64,000 bases of DNA from Nocardia sp. BMG51109 (GCF_000526215.1 NZ_JAFQ01000004.1:744001-808000); one strand, 5' to 3'; counted from the stretch's first letter, positions 48,276 to 57,983 are shown. The notes: generated by a model from the sequence alone, not told the origin. Made by a program: numbers and translations.

Positions 48276-50468
48276 GTGCCGACTCAGGAACACGACGACG
48301 AATTACGTTCCGAACAAAGCTATGTGGACGGACTGTACGCGCGCCTCGACGCCGAGCGCGCGCGGGTGAAGGGCCGCTACAGCGCGGCGCTGCGGGGCGA
48401 CGGCGGGTCGCTCGTCGACCGGGACGCCGAGGTGCGAGCCTTGGCCAAGGAGAGGAAGCGGCTCGACGTCGCCGACAACGGACTGTGTTTCGGCCGGTTG
48501 GACACCGTATCCGGCGAACGCTCCTATATCGGCCGGATCGGCCTGTTCGACGAGGAGAACGAGTACGAACCGCTGCTGCTCGACTGGCGGGCACCGGCGG
48601 CGCGCGCGTTCTACGTTGCCACCGCCGCGACCCCCGAGAACATGCGCCGGCGCCGCCAATTCCACACCCGCGGAAGGCGAATCGTCGATTTCACCGACGA
48701 GGTCCTCGGCCGCCCCGGTACCGGCGAACACGGTGACGCGGCCCTGCTCGCGGCGGTCAACGCGCCACGCGGCACGGGGATGCGCGACATCGTGGCGACG
48801 ATCCAGGCCGAACAGGACGAGATCATCCGGCTCGAGCATCCCGGGGTGCTGGTGATCGAGGGTGGTCCGGGCACCGGGAAAACCGTTGTGGCGCTGCACC
48901 GCGTCGCGTATCTGCTCTACACCCAGCGGGAGCGGATGGAACGGAACGGTGTGCTCGTGGTCGGGCCCAACCCGGCGTTCCTGAACCACATCGGCCGCGT
49001 GCTGCCGTCGCTGGGCGAGACCAACGTGGTGTTCATGACGCCCGGCGATCTCGTACCCGGCCTGCACGTCACCGCCGAGGACACCCCGGAGGCCGCGCGG
49101 CACAAGGGTTCGCTGCGAATCCTGGACGTGCTCGCGGCGGCGATCGCCGACCGGCAGCGGGTGCCGGAACAGCCGCTGCCGATCGAACTGGCGGACGTCA
49201 CGGGGCGCATCGATGCCGAGACCGCGGAGTGGGCCAGGGACGAGGCGCGGTCGAGCGGGCTGCCGCACAACGAGGCCCGCCCGGTGTTCCGCGAGATCCT
49301 CACCTATGCGCTCACCGAACGGGCAATCGCCCGGATCGGCCGGGGCTGGCTGACCCGCGACGATCGCGGGGCCTGGGAGGATCTGCGGGCCGACCTGCTC
49401 GCGGAGCTCGCGACCAACGAGCAGTTCACCGCCGCGCTCGACGAACTCTGGCCGATCCTGACGCCGGAAACCCTGCTGGCGCCGCTGTATTCGTCGCGCG
49501 AGCGGCTGCGGGCGGCCGGTGCCGACGAGTCGCTGTACCGCGCCGACGGCGACGCCTGGACGGTGTCGGACGTGCCGCTGCTCGATGAACTCGTCGATCT
49601 GCTGGGCCGGGACAAGTCGGCCGACGAGGACACCGAACGGGAACGGAAGGCCGAGGCCGCCTATGCCGCCGGCGTGCTGGACATCATGGTCGACCGCGCC
49701 GACATGATGGACGACGAGGACCACCTGTTCGCCCACGACCTGCTCGACGCCGCGGACCTGGCGGACCGCTTCGTCGAGCGGGACACCCGCGAGCTCGCCG
49801 AACGCGCTGCGGCGGACCGGGATTGGACCTATCGGCACGTCGTGGTGGACGAGGCGCAGGAGCTGTCCGAGATGGACTGGCGGGTGCTGATGCGGCGCTG
49901 CCCGGGCCGATCCTTCACGGTGGTCGGCGATCTCGCCCAGCGTCGGTCGGTGGCCGGAGCGACATCGTGGGCCGCGATGCTGGAGCCGTACGTGCCCGGG
50001 CGCTGGGTCTACCGGTCGCTGACGGTGAACTACCGCACCCCGGCGGAGATCATGGATGTCGCGGGCGCGGTGCTCGCGGAGTTCGCGCCCGATGTCCGGG
50101 CGCCGGAGTCGGTCCGCTCCTGCGGTGTCGTGCCCTGGTCCCGGCCGGTCACCGAGGGCGAATTACCCACCGCCATAGAGGAATTCGTCCGGGACGAAGC
50201 CGGCCGCGAGGGTACCAGCGTCGTGATCGGCCCGCCGGGCGTACCGGGAACCGTGACGGCATCGGAGACCAAGGGCCTGGAGTTCGACGCGGTCCTGGTC
50301 GTGGAGCCGGAACGGATCCTCGCCGACGGCCCGCGCGGCGCGGCCGAACTCTACGTCGCCCTCACCCGCGCCACCCAGCGCCTGGGAGTCCTGCACCGCG
50401 GCCCCTTACCCCACGCCCTGACCGGTCTCGCCGAGTCCGGGGCACCGGCCGCGAATCGGCCGGCGTAG
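48276..50468 (+). CDS. helR: RNA polymerase-recycling ATPase HelR (HelD-like)
   Basis: The product has 730 residues and the HelD architecture. An N-terminal coiled coil (EQSYVDGLYARLDAERARVKG) would reach into the polymerase secondary channel; Walker A is GGPGTGKTVVALHR near residue 200; Walker B is VVVDEAQELSEMDW; a UvrD-like C-terminal domain follows with VNYRTPAEIMD and ALTRATQRLGVL. HelR removes rifamycin-stalled polymerase and gives rifamycin tolerance in actinobacteria. The GTG at 48276 follows GGGAGG. The neighbour rpoB2 supports this assignment over a plain HelD. The distinction between the two rests on context. Confidence 0.85.
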   Translation: MPTQEHDDELRSEQSYVDGLYARLDAERARVKGRYSAALRGDGGSLVDRDAEVRALAKERKRLDVADNGLCFGRLDTVSGERSYIGRIGLFDEENEYEPLLLDWRAPAARAFYVATAATPENMRRRRQFHTRGRRIVDFTDEVLGRPGTGEHGDAALLAAVNAPRGTGMRDIVATIQAEQDEIIRLEHPGVLVIEGGPGTGKTVVALHRVAYLLYTQRERMERNGVLVVGPNPAFLNHIGRVLPSLGETNVVFMTPGDLVPGLHVTAEDTPEAARHKGSLRILDVLAAAIADRQRVPEQPLPIELADVTGRIDAETAEWARDEARSSGLPHNEARPVFREILTYALTERAIARIGRGWLTRDDRGAWEDLRADLLAELATNEQFTAALDELWPILTPETLLAPLYSSRERLRAAGADESLYRADGDAWTVSDVPLLDELVDLLGRDKSADEDTERERKAEAAYAAGVLDIMVDRADMMDDEDHLFAHDLLDAADLADRFVERDTRELAERAAADRDWTYRHVVVDEAQELSEMDWRVLMRRCPGRSFTVVGDLAQRRSVAGATSWAAMLEPYVPGRWVYRSLTVNYRTPAEIMDVAGAVLAEFAPDVRAPESVRSCGVVPWSRPVTEGELPTAIEEFVRDEAGREGTSVVIGPPGVPGTVTASETKGLEFDAVLVVEPERILADGPRGAAELYVALTRATQRLGVLHRGPLPHALTGLAESGAPAANRPA

Positions 50469-50479
50469 CGACTCGCGTC

Positions 50480-50513
50480 GTTGTCGAGTGGTGGTCGGCA
50501 TCTCCCGTGCGCG
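50480..50513. repeat. Left copy of a 34-bp direct repeat flanking an accessory cassette
   Basis: It matches the segment at 57067-57100 at 31 of 34 positions, in the same orientation. It lies 11 bases after the helR stop. The genes between the copies differ in type from the genes outside. Confidence 0.85.
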
Positions 50514-50591
50514 GCCTATCATGTTGTGCTACCGCAGGTTTCGGTGAACACAGCTCGGTTCCGAACGTGCGGGCGGCTATACTTCGCTTCT

Positions 50592-51302
50592 ATGGATCCT
50601 GCTGCGGTTGGCGTCCGCGATCCCCGGCATCTCCGCACGGCGGGGTTCACGATTCGGACCGTAGGCGATTTCGGCATGACCGAAGCCGGCCTTCGGATGC
50701 TAGGTGGGATGTTCGATACGGAGCTGGCCGTCGATGCGTGGCTTCCGGCCGCGCAGAACTACCGGCACCGTGCCTATCAGTGCTTCCGAGCCGATATCGC
50801 CGAGTCGACGTTCGTACCGGTCGATCCGCCACCGCCCTATGTACAATCCCGTGCGGTGAACCGAGTGTTCGGTGGGATGGAGCGCAGCTTCCGGACCATT
50901 CCCCCGGATCATCCGGCAGTAGGCATCGTCACCGATGTGATCGGCACCGTGGCCAACACCCTTCTGCAGGGAGATGTACTGCCCCAGGATCGAGGACCAC
51001 TCACCATCGACGTCCACTATGTCCGGATCGTCGCACCCGGCAAGGTTGCACCGGAAGGCATCCATCGCGATGGCCTCATCGCCGGGTCGATCCACCTGAT
51101 CCGCCGCACCAATATCACCGGCGGCACCACGAGTGTCTTCGACAACGACCGGGTTCGGTTGCACAGCGTCGACCTGAGCGAACCATTCGACTCGCTGATC
51201 TTCGACGACGCGCGGGTGCTGCACTACACGAACGACATCGCCGCAGCCGATTCCCGATCGCCCGGGTATCGAGATGCGCTACTGATCGGAGTGCGACCGT
51301 GA
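50592..51302 (+). CDS. 2OG-Fe(II) dioxygenase (isoleucine-hydroxylase-like family)
   Basis: The product has 236 residues. PEGIHRDG has the H-x-D iron site, NITGGTTSVFDNDRV is the family strand, and LIFDDARVLHYTNDI carries the distal His; the Arg of GYRDALLIG would bind 2-oxoglutarate. Family members hydroxylate free amino acids such as isoleucine. The stop overlaps the GTG of the M20 gene (GTGA), so the two act together. The amino-acid substrate is not known. Confidence 0.82.
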   Translation: MDPAAVGVRDPRHLRTAGFTIRTVGDFGMTEAGLRMLGGMFDTELAVDAWLPAAQNYRHRAYQCFRADIAESTFVPVDPPPPYVQSRAVNRVFGGMERSFRTIPPDHPAVGIVTDVIGTVANTLLQGDVLPQDRGPLTIDVHYVRIVAPGKVAPEGIHRDGLIAGSIHLIRRTNITGGTTSVFDNDRVRLHSVDLSEPFDSLIFDDARVLHYTNDIAAADSRSPGYRDALLIGVRP

Positions 51303-52531
51303 AAGACAGTCTCGAAACATTCCTCGGCAGCCTGGACACGCTGCTGCCCGACGACGAGGTCGTAGACATAGCCACCGGCCTCACCGCGATCCCGTCGTTC
51401 ACCGGCGACGAGACGGCGCTGGCGAACCATGTCGACAACCTGTTGTCGCAGCACGGATTCGCCTCCTACCTCCAGGAGGTGGAGCCCGGCCGGTTCCAGA
51501 CGATCGGGCGGCTCGGACCGGATACCGGCACGGCGGCGTTGCTGCTGAACGGGCACCTGGACATGGACCCGCTGGGCCGCGCCTGGCCCGATGACCCGTA
51601 TACCGCCCGCCGAGACGGCGACCGTCTGTTCGGGGCCGGGCTGCACAACATGAAGAGTGGTGTCGCCGCGATCATCGGCGCTGCGCTCGCGGTGCAACGA
51701 AGCGGTATATCTCTGCGACGCCCCCTGCTGCTCGAGTTCGTCGCCGGTGAGTTGCAGGGAGGCAAGGGGACGAAGTTTGCCCTGCAGGAAGGCCTGACGG
51801 CCGACGCCGCGATCGTCCCGGAGCCGTATTCCGTCAGCCGGGTGATTACCCGCACGGCGGGGGTGCAGAAATTCGCGCTGGTGGTCCGCGGCACCACCGC
51901 GCATACCAGCCGCTGGCAGGAAGGGGTGGACGCGGTCACCGTGCTGCGCCGGCTGCTCGACGTCCTCGACACCGAGTCACTCGGCCTGACCAACAAGGAT
52001 TTTCCGACACTGCCCAGGTTGCAGACCGCCAGCCTGATCGCGGGCCGCGGCGAAGAGCATGACCTGTCCGGCGTGAGCTATTGCGCGGACAAGGCCACGG
52101 CGATCATCGACCTGCGCTACCCGCCGCCGTTCGAGCCGACGGATGTCAGCGCCGCGATCGGCCGATTCGTCGACCAAGCACGCGAGACCTATCCGGAGGC
52201 GGAGATCTCGGTGGACCATCCGCCCGACCCCGCCTTTCGCGTCGGCGGTGTCGACATGCCACCGATGGACGTGACCGACGCCAGTCCGATCGTGCGCGAC
52301 GTGACGTCGTTCCTGCACCGGGTATCGGATTACCGGGTGACCGAGACCGGGATCGCGTTGCCGTACTCCTACTGCGGCAACGACACCACGCACCTGAGCC
52401 GAGCCGGCATCGAATGCTGCCTGTTCGGGCCGCGCGGCGAGCAACAGGACACCGAACGGCATGTTCTGGTCAGCGAGATGGTGGCCTGCGCCCGGACTCT
52501 GGCCGCCGTTTCACTCGCCCGCTGCGCCTGA
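51299..52531 (+). CDS. M20-family metallohydrolase homologue with altered metal ligands
   Basis: The product has 410 residues with the M20 fold: GHLDMDP keeps the first His and Asp. The residue that normally bridges both metals (the Asp of DMKG) is Asn here (HNMKSG), and the DEE motif reads GEL, keeping the catalytic Glu but losing the second metal Glu. The later EP and final His are present. It may bind one metal or none and act as an amidase of unusual type, a lyase or a binding protein. It is translationally coupled to the dioxygenase gene. Confidence 0.8.
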   Translation: MKDSLETFLGSLDTLLPDDEVVDIATGLTAIPSFTGDETALANHVDNLLSQHGFASYLQEVEPGRFQTIGRLGPDTGTAALLLNGHLDMDPLGRAWPDDPYTARRDGDRLFGAGLHNMKSGVAAIIGAALAVQRSGISLRRPLLLEFVAGELQGGKGTKFALQEGLTADAAIVPEPYSVSRVITRTAGVQKFALVVRGTTAHTSRWQEGVDAVTVLRRLLDVLDTESLGLTNKDFPTLPRLQTASLIAGRGEEHDLSGVSYCADKATAIIDLRYPPPFEPTDVSAAIGRFVDQARETYPEAEISVDHPPDPAFRVGGVDMPPMDVTDASPIVRDVTSFLHRVSDYRVTETGIALPYSYCGNDTTHLSRAGIECCLFGPRGEQQDTERHVLVSEMVACARTLAAVSLARCA

Positions 52532-53089
52532 CGCATTGTCGGCGGTGTCGAGGAACTTTCCGAGGGCACGGTTCGTCGAAGAGTCCGCGTAGGCGTCGGA
52601 GAACAGCGGGATGAGTTCATAGCCCTCGCGCTGATACAGGGCGAAGGCCGCGACGCTTCGGGTTCCCGTCTCGAGGATGGCCCTGGTCGCACCCGCATCG
52701 GCCGCCGCCCGCTCGAGTTCGGCGAGGATTCTCTTGCCGTACCCCCGGCCGCGCAGGTCGGGTTCGACATACATGCGTTTGATCTCGGCGTCCACCCCAC
52801 CCGGCCGAGTGTCGGTGCGTAGCCGGTACGCACCGGAGGCGACAGGACTGCCATCGGGGTCGTAACCGAGCAGAAACAGCCCGGCAGGGCGGGTGAAATC
52901 GCTCTTGCCGACCGGTTCCTGATCGGCCGCCCCGTAGGTTGCCGCGTTCTCGGTGTCCACACGCCGCAGCACCATGCCGGCGTCGGGATCGTCGAACGGG
53001 TCATCGATGATCTTTATCCGGAGATCATCACTCAAGCCCCGCACCACCTTCCGTATCGACAGGATCTCTCGAGCGATATCGCCGGTCAT
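52511..53089 (-). CDS. GNAT-family N-acetyltransferase
   Basis: The product has 192 residues. The acetyl-CoA loop is at EPDLRGRGYGKRILAELE, preceded by KRMYV, and followed by a helix and YQREGYELI, the standard GNAT motifs A and B. The ATG at 53087-53089 overlaps the stop of the NB-ARC gene (ATGA), so it is co-translated with it, and its 3' end overlaps the convergent M20 gene by 21 bases. Its target is not known; a role with the NB-ARC protein is suggested by the coupling only. Confidence 0.85.
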   Translation of the reverse strand: MTGDIAREILSIRKVVRGLSDDLRIKIIDDPFDDPDAGMVLRRVDTENAATYGAADQEPVGKSDFTRPAGLFLLGYDPDGSPVASGAYRLRTDTRPGGVDAEIKRMYVEPDLRGRGYGKRILAELERAAADAGATRAILETGTRSVAAFALYQREGYELIPLFSDAYADSSTNRALGKFLDTADNASGAAGE

Positions 53090-56000
53090 GCCCTGTAGGT
53101 CAGCAGATTCGCTCCGGCCCCGGTTGCCACACCGAGCTGCTCGCCGGCCGGATGCCATGCTACCCCGGTGACAGGTGCGCCGAACCGCAGCGCACACACG
53201 CTCCGCCCGTCCGATACCCGCCAAATACGCACGGTCGCATCGCCTCCGGCCGTGGCGAGCACCGAGCCGTCCGGCGAGAACGCGCAGTCGTCGACCCAAC
53301 CGGTATGCGCGCGCAGCACAGTGTGTTCACGGCCGTCGGGAAGCTGCCACAGGCGGATCGTTCGGTCGTCGCCGGCGGTCGCCAACAGGGTGCCGTCCGG
53401 GGAGAACGTGCATCTGTTGATCAGGTCGGTGTGACCGGTCAGCACCGCCGACGCCTTACCGTCGGGAACCGACCACAGCCGTATCGTGCGGTCGGTGCCG
53501 GCGCTGGCCAGCAATGCGCCGTCCGGCGAGAATGCGCACGTATAGACGCGACCATGGTGACCGGTGAACACCACCATCCGGCTCCCGTCGGCCACCCGCC
53601 ACAGGCACACCGTCCCGTCGGCGCTCGCCGTGGCCAGCATGGTCCCGTCCGGAGAGAACGCGCAACCGCGTACCCAGTCACTGTGGCCGGTGACCTCGGT
53701 CTGTTCGGTACCGTCACTCAGCCGCCACAGCCGGGCGGAGCAGTCGTTTCCAGCCGTGGCCAGCAACGTGCCGTCCGGGGAGAACGCGCAGGCACTCAAC
53801 TTGCTCGCGTGGCCGCGCAACACCATCGATGCCGCGCCTCCCGGCACCTCCCAGAGGGTCGCCGTGCCATCCACGGCCACCGTGGCCAGGCGGCTGCCGT
53901 CCGGGGCGAACGCGCATCCGTCCATGCGGTTCACCGGACCGGCCAGAACGGCCTGCTCGGTTCCGTCGGCAATACTCCACAACCGGACCGACTGGTCCAT
54001 GCTCGCGGTCGCGAGCACGGAACCATCCGGAGAGAACGCACATGCCCAGATCGCGCTGCCATGACCGGTGAACACCGCGCGCTCGCCGCCACCGGACACT
54101 CCCCACAGCCGCACCGTGCCGTACCCCGCCATGGCGAGGGTGGTGCCGTCAGGTGAGAAGTCGCAGGTGAGCACCTTGTCTGTTGCCGGTGTCGGCACGG
54201 TTGTGCCCGTTCCGTCGGCGATCTGCCACAGCTGGACGGTCCCATCCTCATCGACCGAGGCGAGCAGCCGTCCTTCGGGACAGAAGACGACCTCTCGGAT
54301 CTCGCTGCCCGGACCGGCCAGCTCGCGCCGCTGAGTGCCGGCGGCCACCTCCCACAACCGAACGGTCCCGTCCTCCCCCGCCGACGCCAGCAACCGGCCA
54401 TCCGGAGAGAACACACAACCCCTGACCGCACCACCGTGGCCAACCAGCACACTTCCCTCGTCACCGGAAGCCACCTCCCACAACCGGACCGTCCCGTCCT
54501 CCCCCGCCGACGCCAGCAACCGGCCATCCGGAGAGAACACACAACCCCTGACCGCACCACCGTGGCCAACCAGCACACTTCCCTCGCTACCGGAAGCCAC
54601 CTCCCACAACCGGACCGTCCCGTCCTCCCCCGCCGACGCCAGCAACCGGCCATCCGGAGAGAACGCGCATCCGAGGACAGCACCGAAATGGCCCCTCAGC
54701 ACCGCCTCCTCGGCATTGTCGGCAACACGCCACAGCCGGACCGTCCCGTCCTCACTGGCCGAAGAGAGCAACCGTCCGTCCGCGCTGAACGCGCAGTCGT
54801 TCACCCCACCGGTGTGTCCGGGCACGGATGCCGCTGCCCTCGGATCCGGTCGGTCCGCAACCGGCCAGACCGGCTCCAGCAGAGGCCGAGGCTGCACGGT
54901 CTTGAAGCGTGCGACGAACGGCTGCAACTCCCGGATACCGTGCAGCCGGCTCGCCAACGTGGCCCCCAACGCCGACGGCGGATCGATCGGGCCCAGGAGA
55001 GGCCCAGCATCGTGCAGTGCCCGGCGGAACAACCGCGACGGCGCGTTCTCCGCGTAGTCCACGTCGGCTTCCGCGGACGCCATCGAGCCGAACAACCGCG
55101 TCTTCGCCTCGATCCATCGCAGGTCGGTCACCAGCACAGTGACCTCCTCGGTCAGGAACGCGTCGCGCAGGTGCAGCGGCAGATACCGCCACAGGTAATC
55201 CTCATCGGGCGGCAACGACCACCACCCGGCCGCCCTGCCTCCGGGGAGCAGATCGGCGGCTGCGTCGACCAGTCGCCGGTGCGTCTCCGAACGTGCCGCG
55301 GCGCTCCTGCGGGCACGCAGATACGCGCGGATCGTGTCGTGCAACAGCAGTCGATGTCCGGCGGGTTGCCAGTGCCATGCCACCGCAAGACCCAGAGCCA
55401 CCAACTCCTCGCAGACAGCATCGACTCGGGCGTCCGACCACAGCAGCTTCAGCACACCGGCTGGTATCTGCACATCTTCGGGAAAGATTGCCAAATCGAA
55501 GAAACGATCCCGGTCGGCGTCGCTCAACAGGACCAAGCTCGCCTCGATCGTGGCGGCGACCGCCTGACTACGATCGGCGGGTCGCAGCGGATCCAATGTC
55601 GTCGGTCCTTCCGCGGAAATCTGCCGCCAGATATCGCCCGCCGCCTCCTCCGGCGGCTGCCCCTGGGTGATCCGGCGCCGCAGTGCCCCGCTGACGAGGT
55701 TCAGCAACACCGGCCACCGGCCGGCCTGTTCCGCGAGCCGATCCGCCGACGCTGCCGACAGCCCACTCACACCGGCGGTTACCAGTTCACGCGCCTGGTC
55801 GGCCGACATGGCGTCCACGCGTATCTGCTCCTCACTCGGTGCCAGCAAACCAGGGGACCTCGTCGTGACCAGCCTGGTGCACGCTCGCCCACCGAGCCTG
55901 AACGGGCGGAGCTGCGTCTCCTCCCACACGTCATCGATCACCAGCAGCACCGGTTTGCGCTGATCGAGTTCCCGGCCCAACTCCCACCCCGCCGCCTCCG

Positions 56001-56613
56001 GATCGGACACCATCGGACGCTGTCCCGACAGGGCGAACACCAGATTATTGATACGTTCCGCCAGTGGGCCATTCGTCACACCCTGGCCGATCGTCACCCA
56101 CAACAGGCCGCCGGCGAACCGGCGATCGACCTCACGCTGGTGGCATGCCCACGTCGCCAGCTGAGTCTTGCCGAATCCACCCACCCCGTGCAGTTCGGTG
56201 GTCAACCCGACATCCCGTCTGCCCGCCCCGGTCAGCGCCGCCATCAACCGACCACCCAGGTCCGGTCGCTCTACAATCCTGGTCAGCGGCGGTGCCATCC
56301 AGGGACGGTCGTTCGTCCCTCGCGCGGCCACCTCCCGACTCGCCCGACTGCGATCGGCGAGCACGAAGAGCACACCCACCGCACTGACCGGCAATGCGAG
56401 GACATTCGCCCAGCTGGCGACATCGCTCAGCTTGCCACCCATCAATGCCCAGACCGGCACCGCAAAGCAGATCGAACCCAACGCCGCCGCGACAAGACCC
56501 CAGCCCAGTTGGGTACGCCACGACCGGCGGAGCCCGCTCATACGCTTCCGATCATGGAGCCCGCCGCGCTCGGCCATCGAACGTCGCGTCACACCGTCGT
56601 TGTATTCCGGCAC
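53086..56613 (-). CDS. NLR-like NB-ARC ATPase with 14 WD40 repeats
   Basis: The product has 1175 residues. After two predicted transmembrane helices (LGWGLVAAALGSICFAVPVW; WANVLALPVSAVGVLFVLAD) comes an NB-ARC domain: P-loop ELHGVGGFGKTQLA, Walker B PVLLVIDDVW, RNBS-B RLVTTRS, a GLPL-like GRWPVLLNLVSGAL and an MHD-like LLLHDTIRAYL. From about residue 605 on there are 13 full WD40 blades and one partial, enough for two seven-bladed propellers. The layout is that of Apaf-1-type signalling ATPases. The order is anchor, switch, sensor. A role in defence or signalling is inferred. Confidence 0.88.
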   Translation of the reverse strand: MPEYNDGVTRRSMAERGGLHDRKRMSGLRRSWRTQLGWGLVAAALGSICFAVPVWALMGGKLSDVASWANVLALPVSAVGVLFVLADRSRASREVAARGTNDRPWMAPPLTRIVERPDLGGRLMAALTGAGRRDVGLTTELHGVGGFGKTQLATWACHQREVDRRFAGGLLWVTIGQGVTNGPLAERINNLVFALSGQRPMVSDPEAAGWELGRELDQRKPVLLVIDDVWEETQLRPFRLGGRACTRLVTTRSPGLLAPSEEQIRVDAMSADQARELVTAGVSGLSAASADRLAEQAGRWPVLLNLVSGALRRRITQGQPPEEAAGDIWRQISAEGPTTLDPLRPADRSQAVAATIEASLVLLSDADRDRFFDLAIFPEDVQIPAGVLKLLWSDARVDAVCEELVALGLAVAWHWQPAGHRLLLHDTIRAYLRARRSAAARSETHRRLVDAAADLLPGGRAAGWWSLPPDEDYLWRYLPLHLRDAFLTEEVTVLVTDLRWIEAKTRLFGSMASAEADVDYAENAPSRLFRRALHDAGPLLGPIDPPSALGATLASRLHGIRELQPFVARFKTVQPRPLLEPVWPVADRPDPRAAASVPGHTGGVNDCAFSADGRLLSSASEDGTVRLWRVADNAEEAVLRGHFGAVLGCAFSPDGRLLASAGEDGTVRLWEVASGSEGSVLVGHGGAVRGCVFSPDGRLLASAGEDGTVRLWEVASGDEGSVLVGHGGAVRGCVFSPDGRLLASAGEDGTVRLWEVAAGTQRRELAGPGSEIREVVFCPEGRLLASVDEDGTVQLWQIADGTGTTVPTPATDKVLTCDFSPDGTTLAMAGYGTVRLWGVSGGGERAVFTGHGSAIWACAFSPDGSVLATASMDQSVRLWSIADGTEQAVLAGPVNRMDGCAFAPDGSRLATVAVDGTATLWEVPGGAASMVLRGHASKLSACAFSPDGTLLATAGNDCSARLWRLSDGTEQTEVTGHSDWVRGCAFSPDGTMLATASADGTVCLWRVADGSRMVVFTGHHGRVYTCAFSPDGALLASAGTDRTIRLWSVPDGKASAVLTGHTDLINRCTFSPDGTLLATAGDDRTIRLWQLPDGREHTVLRAHTGWVDDCAFSPDGSVLATAGGDATVRIWRVSDGRSVCALRFGAPVTGVAWHPAGEQLGVATGAGANLLTYRA
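54349..54665 (-). repeat. Near-identical 126-bp repeats encoding WD40 blades 2 to 4
   Basis: Copies start at 54349, 54475 and 54601, exactly 126 bases (42 codons) apart, with near-perfect DNA identity. This is far more alike than the other blades, so the copies arose by recent duplication or are kept alike by recombination. Confidence 0.9.
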
Positions 56614-57066
56614 GATAAGGGATCACCGCCGCCGAATCCCCCGCATCCACGACCTGCGCGCCAGGCGGCGAACCTTCCGGCGCGGCACCATCTCCTTCAT
56701 GAACCAGGGTCGGGCGCACTGCCCTCGAGCCCAGCCCACTGCGGACCGGTCAGCGCACATGGCTCCACCCCCGACCGAACGATGTTGTTGCACTTAAAGA
56801 TACGGGCCAGCACCCGAGCCGACAACAGTTCGACTTCGCTACGGGGTCCGAGCCGTCGACATTCCCGCTGAAACACCTGGAACCAGGGACCGAGTATCGG
56901 TCGGTGGCTACTGCGGCACCGCCGAAAGCCCGGCCATCGCCCTCGGCCGATGGAACTGCCATGCGGCCCGTCGTATCGATAACTCGTGTCATGCGGATGA
57001 CAGTGATACCGCCGGATTCAGCCCAGGCTCCGCAACAGTTGGCAATGAAATGATTACCCCTGCGTG
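56614..57066. other. Intergenic region upstream of the NB-ARC gene
   Basis: No gene is supported; open frames are shadows. It includes the promoter area of the NB-ARC gene. An AT-rich patch lies near 56780-56800. Confidence 0.4.
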
Positions 57067-57100
57067 GTTGTCGAGTAGTGGTCGGCATTTCCCGTCCGCG
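57067..57100. repeat. Right copy of the 34-bp direct repeat
   Basis: This segment matches 50480-50513 at 31 of 34 positions. It marks the right edge of the dioxygenase - M20 - GNAT - NB-ARC cassette. Confidence 0.85.
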
Positions 57101-57225
57101 CTTGCGAGGAGAGGCTGTCCGCCCTCGGCAATCGGTGTGGCCGCACCTGTGACGCCGTCGCCGCGCCGTCGCCACGGTCACGGAGAATCGCAGCATGATG
57201 GTGGGATGGCCGAGCGGGTGAGCGC

Positions 57226-57921
57226 ATGCGTTCATTGCTGATACTGATCGTCGTGCTGGTGATCGCACTGATCGTCGGCGACCGAGTCGGCGTCGTGGTG
57301 GCGCAGAATGCGATAGGCCGCAAGATCGCCGCCGAGTACGACCTCGCGCACCCACCGCGCGTCGAGATCGGCGGCTTCCCGTTTCTGACGCAGGCTGTCG
57401 ACGGCAACTATCACGACATCGATATCCGTGTCGGCGACTGGAGCGGGCAGAAGATTTCCGTCCACAACCTCGATGTCGCGCTGACCGATGTATCGGCGCC
57501 GCTGGGTGATCTGCTCCACGGCCGCACGTCGAACCTGGTCGCGGAGACGGCGACAGCGACAGCCCTGGTTCCCTACGACACCGTGCGGGACTTCGCGCCG
57601 TCGTCAGTGGAGTCGATCTCCGACGGCCCGGACGGGCTGCGCGTCACCGGGACGTTCTCGGTGGAGGGAATCTCGGTGCCCGCGACGGTCGTCGTCACCG
57701 TCGTACCGAGCGACGACGGCATGCTGGTCACTCCGGTCTCGGTCCAGGCCGCGGCGGGCGGGCCGACGATTTCCCTGGCATTTCTGCGCCAGGCTCTCAC
57801 CTTCACCGTGCCGTTGCAGCAGCTGCCGCTCGGCGCTCGTCTGACAGCCATCCAGCCCGGCCCGGAAGGCATACGCGTGACCGCCGTGGCTCACGCCGTG
57901 CGCTTCTCGAACCTGCCGTGA
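57226..57921 (+). CDS. DUF2993/LmeA-type membrane-anchored lipid-binding protein
   Basis: The product has 231 residues. An N-terminal hydrophobic anchor (LLILIVVLVIALIVGDRVGVVVA) precedes the DUF2993 domain with VEIGGFPFLTQAVDGNYHDIDI and VSVQAAAGGPTISL. Mycobacterial LmeA of this family binds phospholipids and helps make lipomannan in the periplasm. The ATG at 57226 has a GAGCGGGTGAGCGC leader. No mannosyltransferase is adjacent, so the exact role is open. Confidence 0.85.
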   Translation: MRSLLILIVVLVIALIVGDRVGVVVAQNAIGRKIAAEYDLAHPPRVEIGGFPFLTQAVDGNYHDIDIRVGDWSGQKISVHNLDVALTDVSAPLGDLLHGRTSNLVAETATATALVPYDTVRDFAPSSVESISDGPDGLRVTGTFSVEGISVPATVVVTVVPSDDGMLVTPVSVQAAAGGPTISLAFLRQALTFTVPLQQLPLGARLTAIQPGPEGIRVTAVAHAVRFSNLP

Positions 57922-57983
57922 GTCATCCCAGGAGGTGGAATCCGCCCGCCCACCGACGGGCGCTCGCCCGCTGCGGCCGGAAT

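Noticed and set aside
49823..51298. Long open frame upstream of the M20 gene on the plus strand
   Set aside because: It is a shadow of helR and the dioxygenase; the composition is unlike protein and the GTG at 51299 is coupled to the previous stop.
54349..54665. Possible non-coding repeat array
   Set aside because: The 126-bp period equals 42 codons and the units encode WD40 blades.
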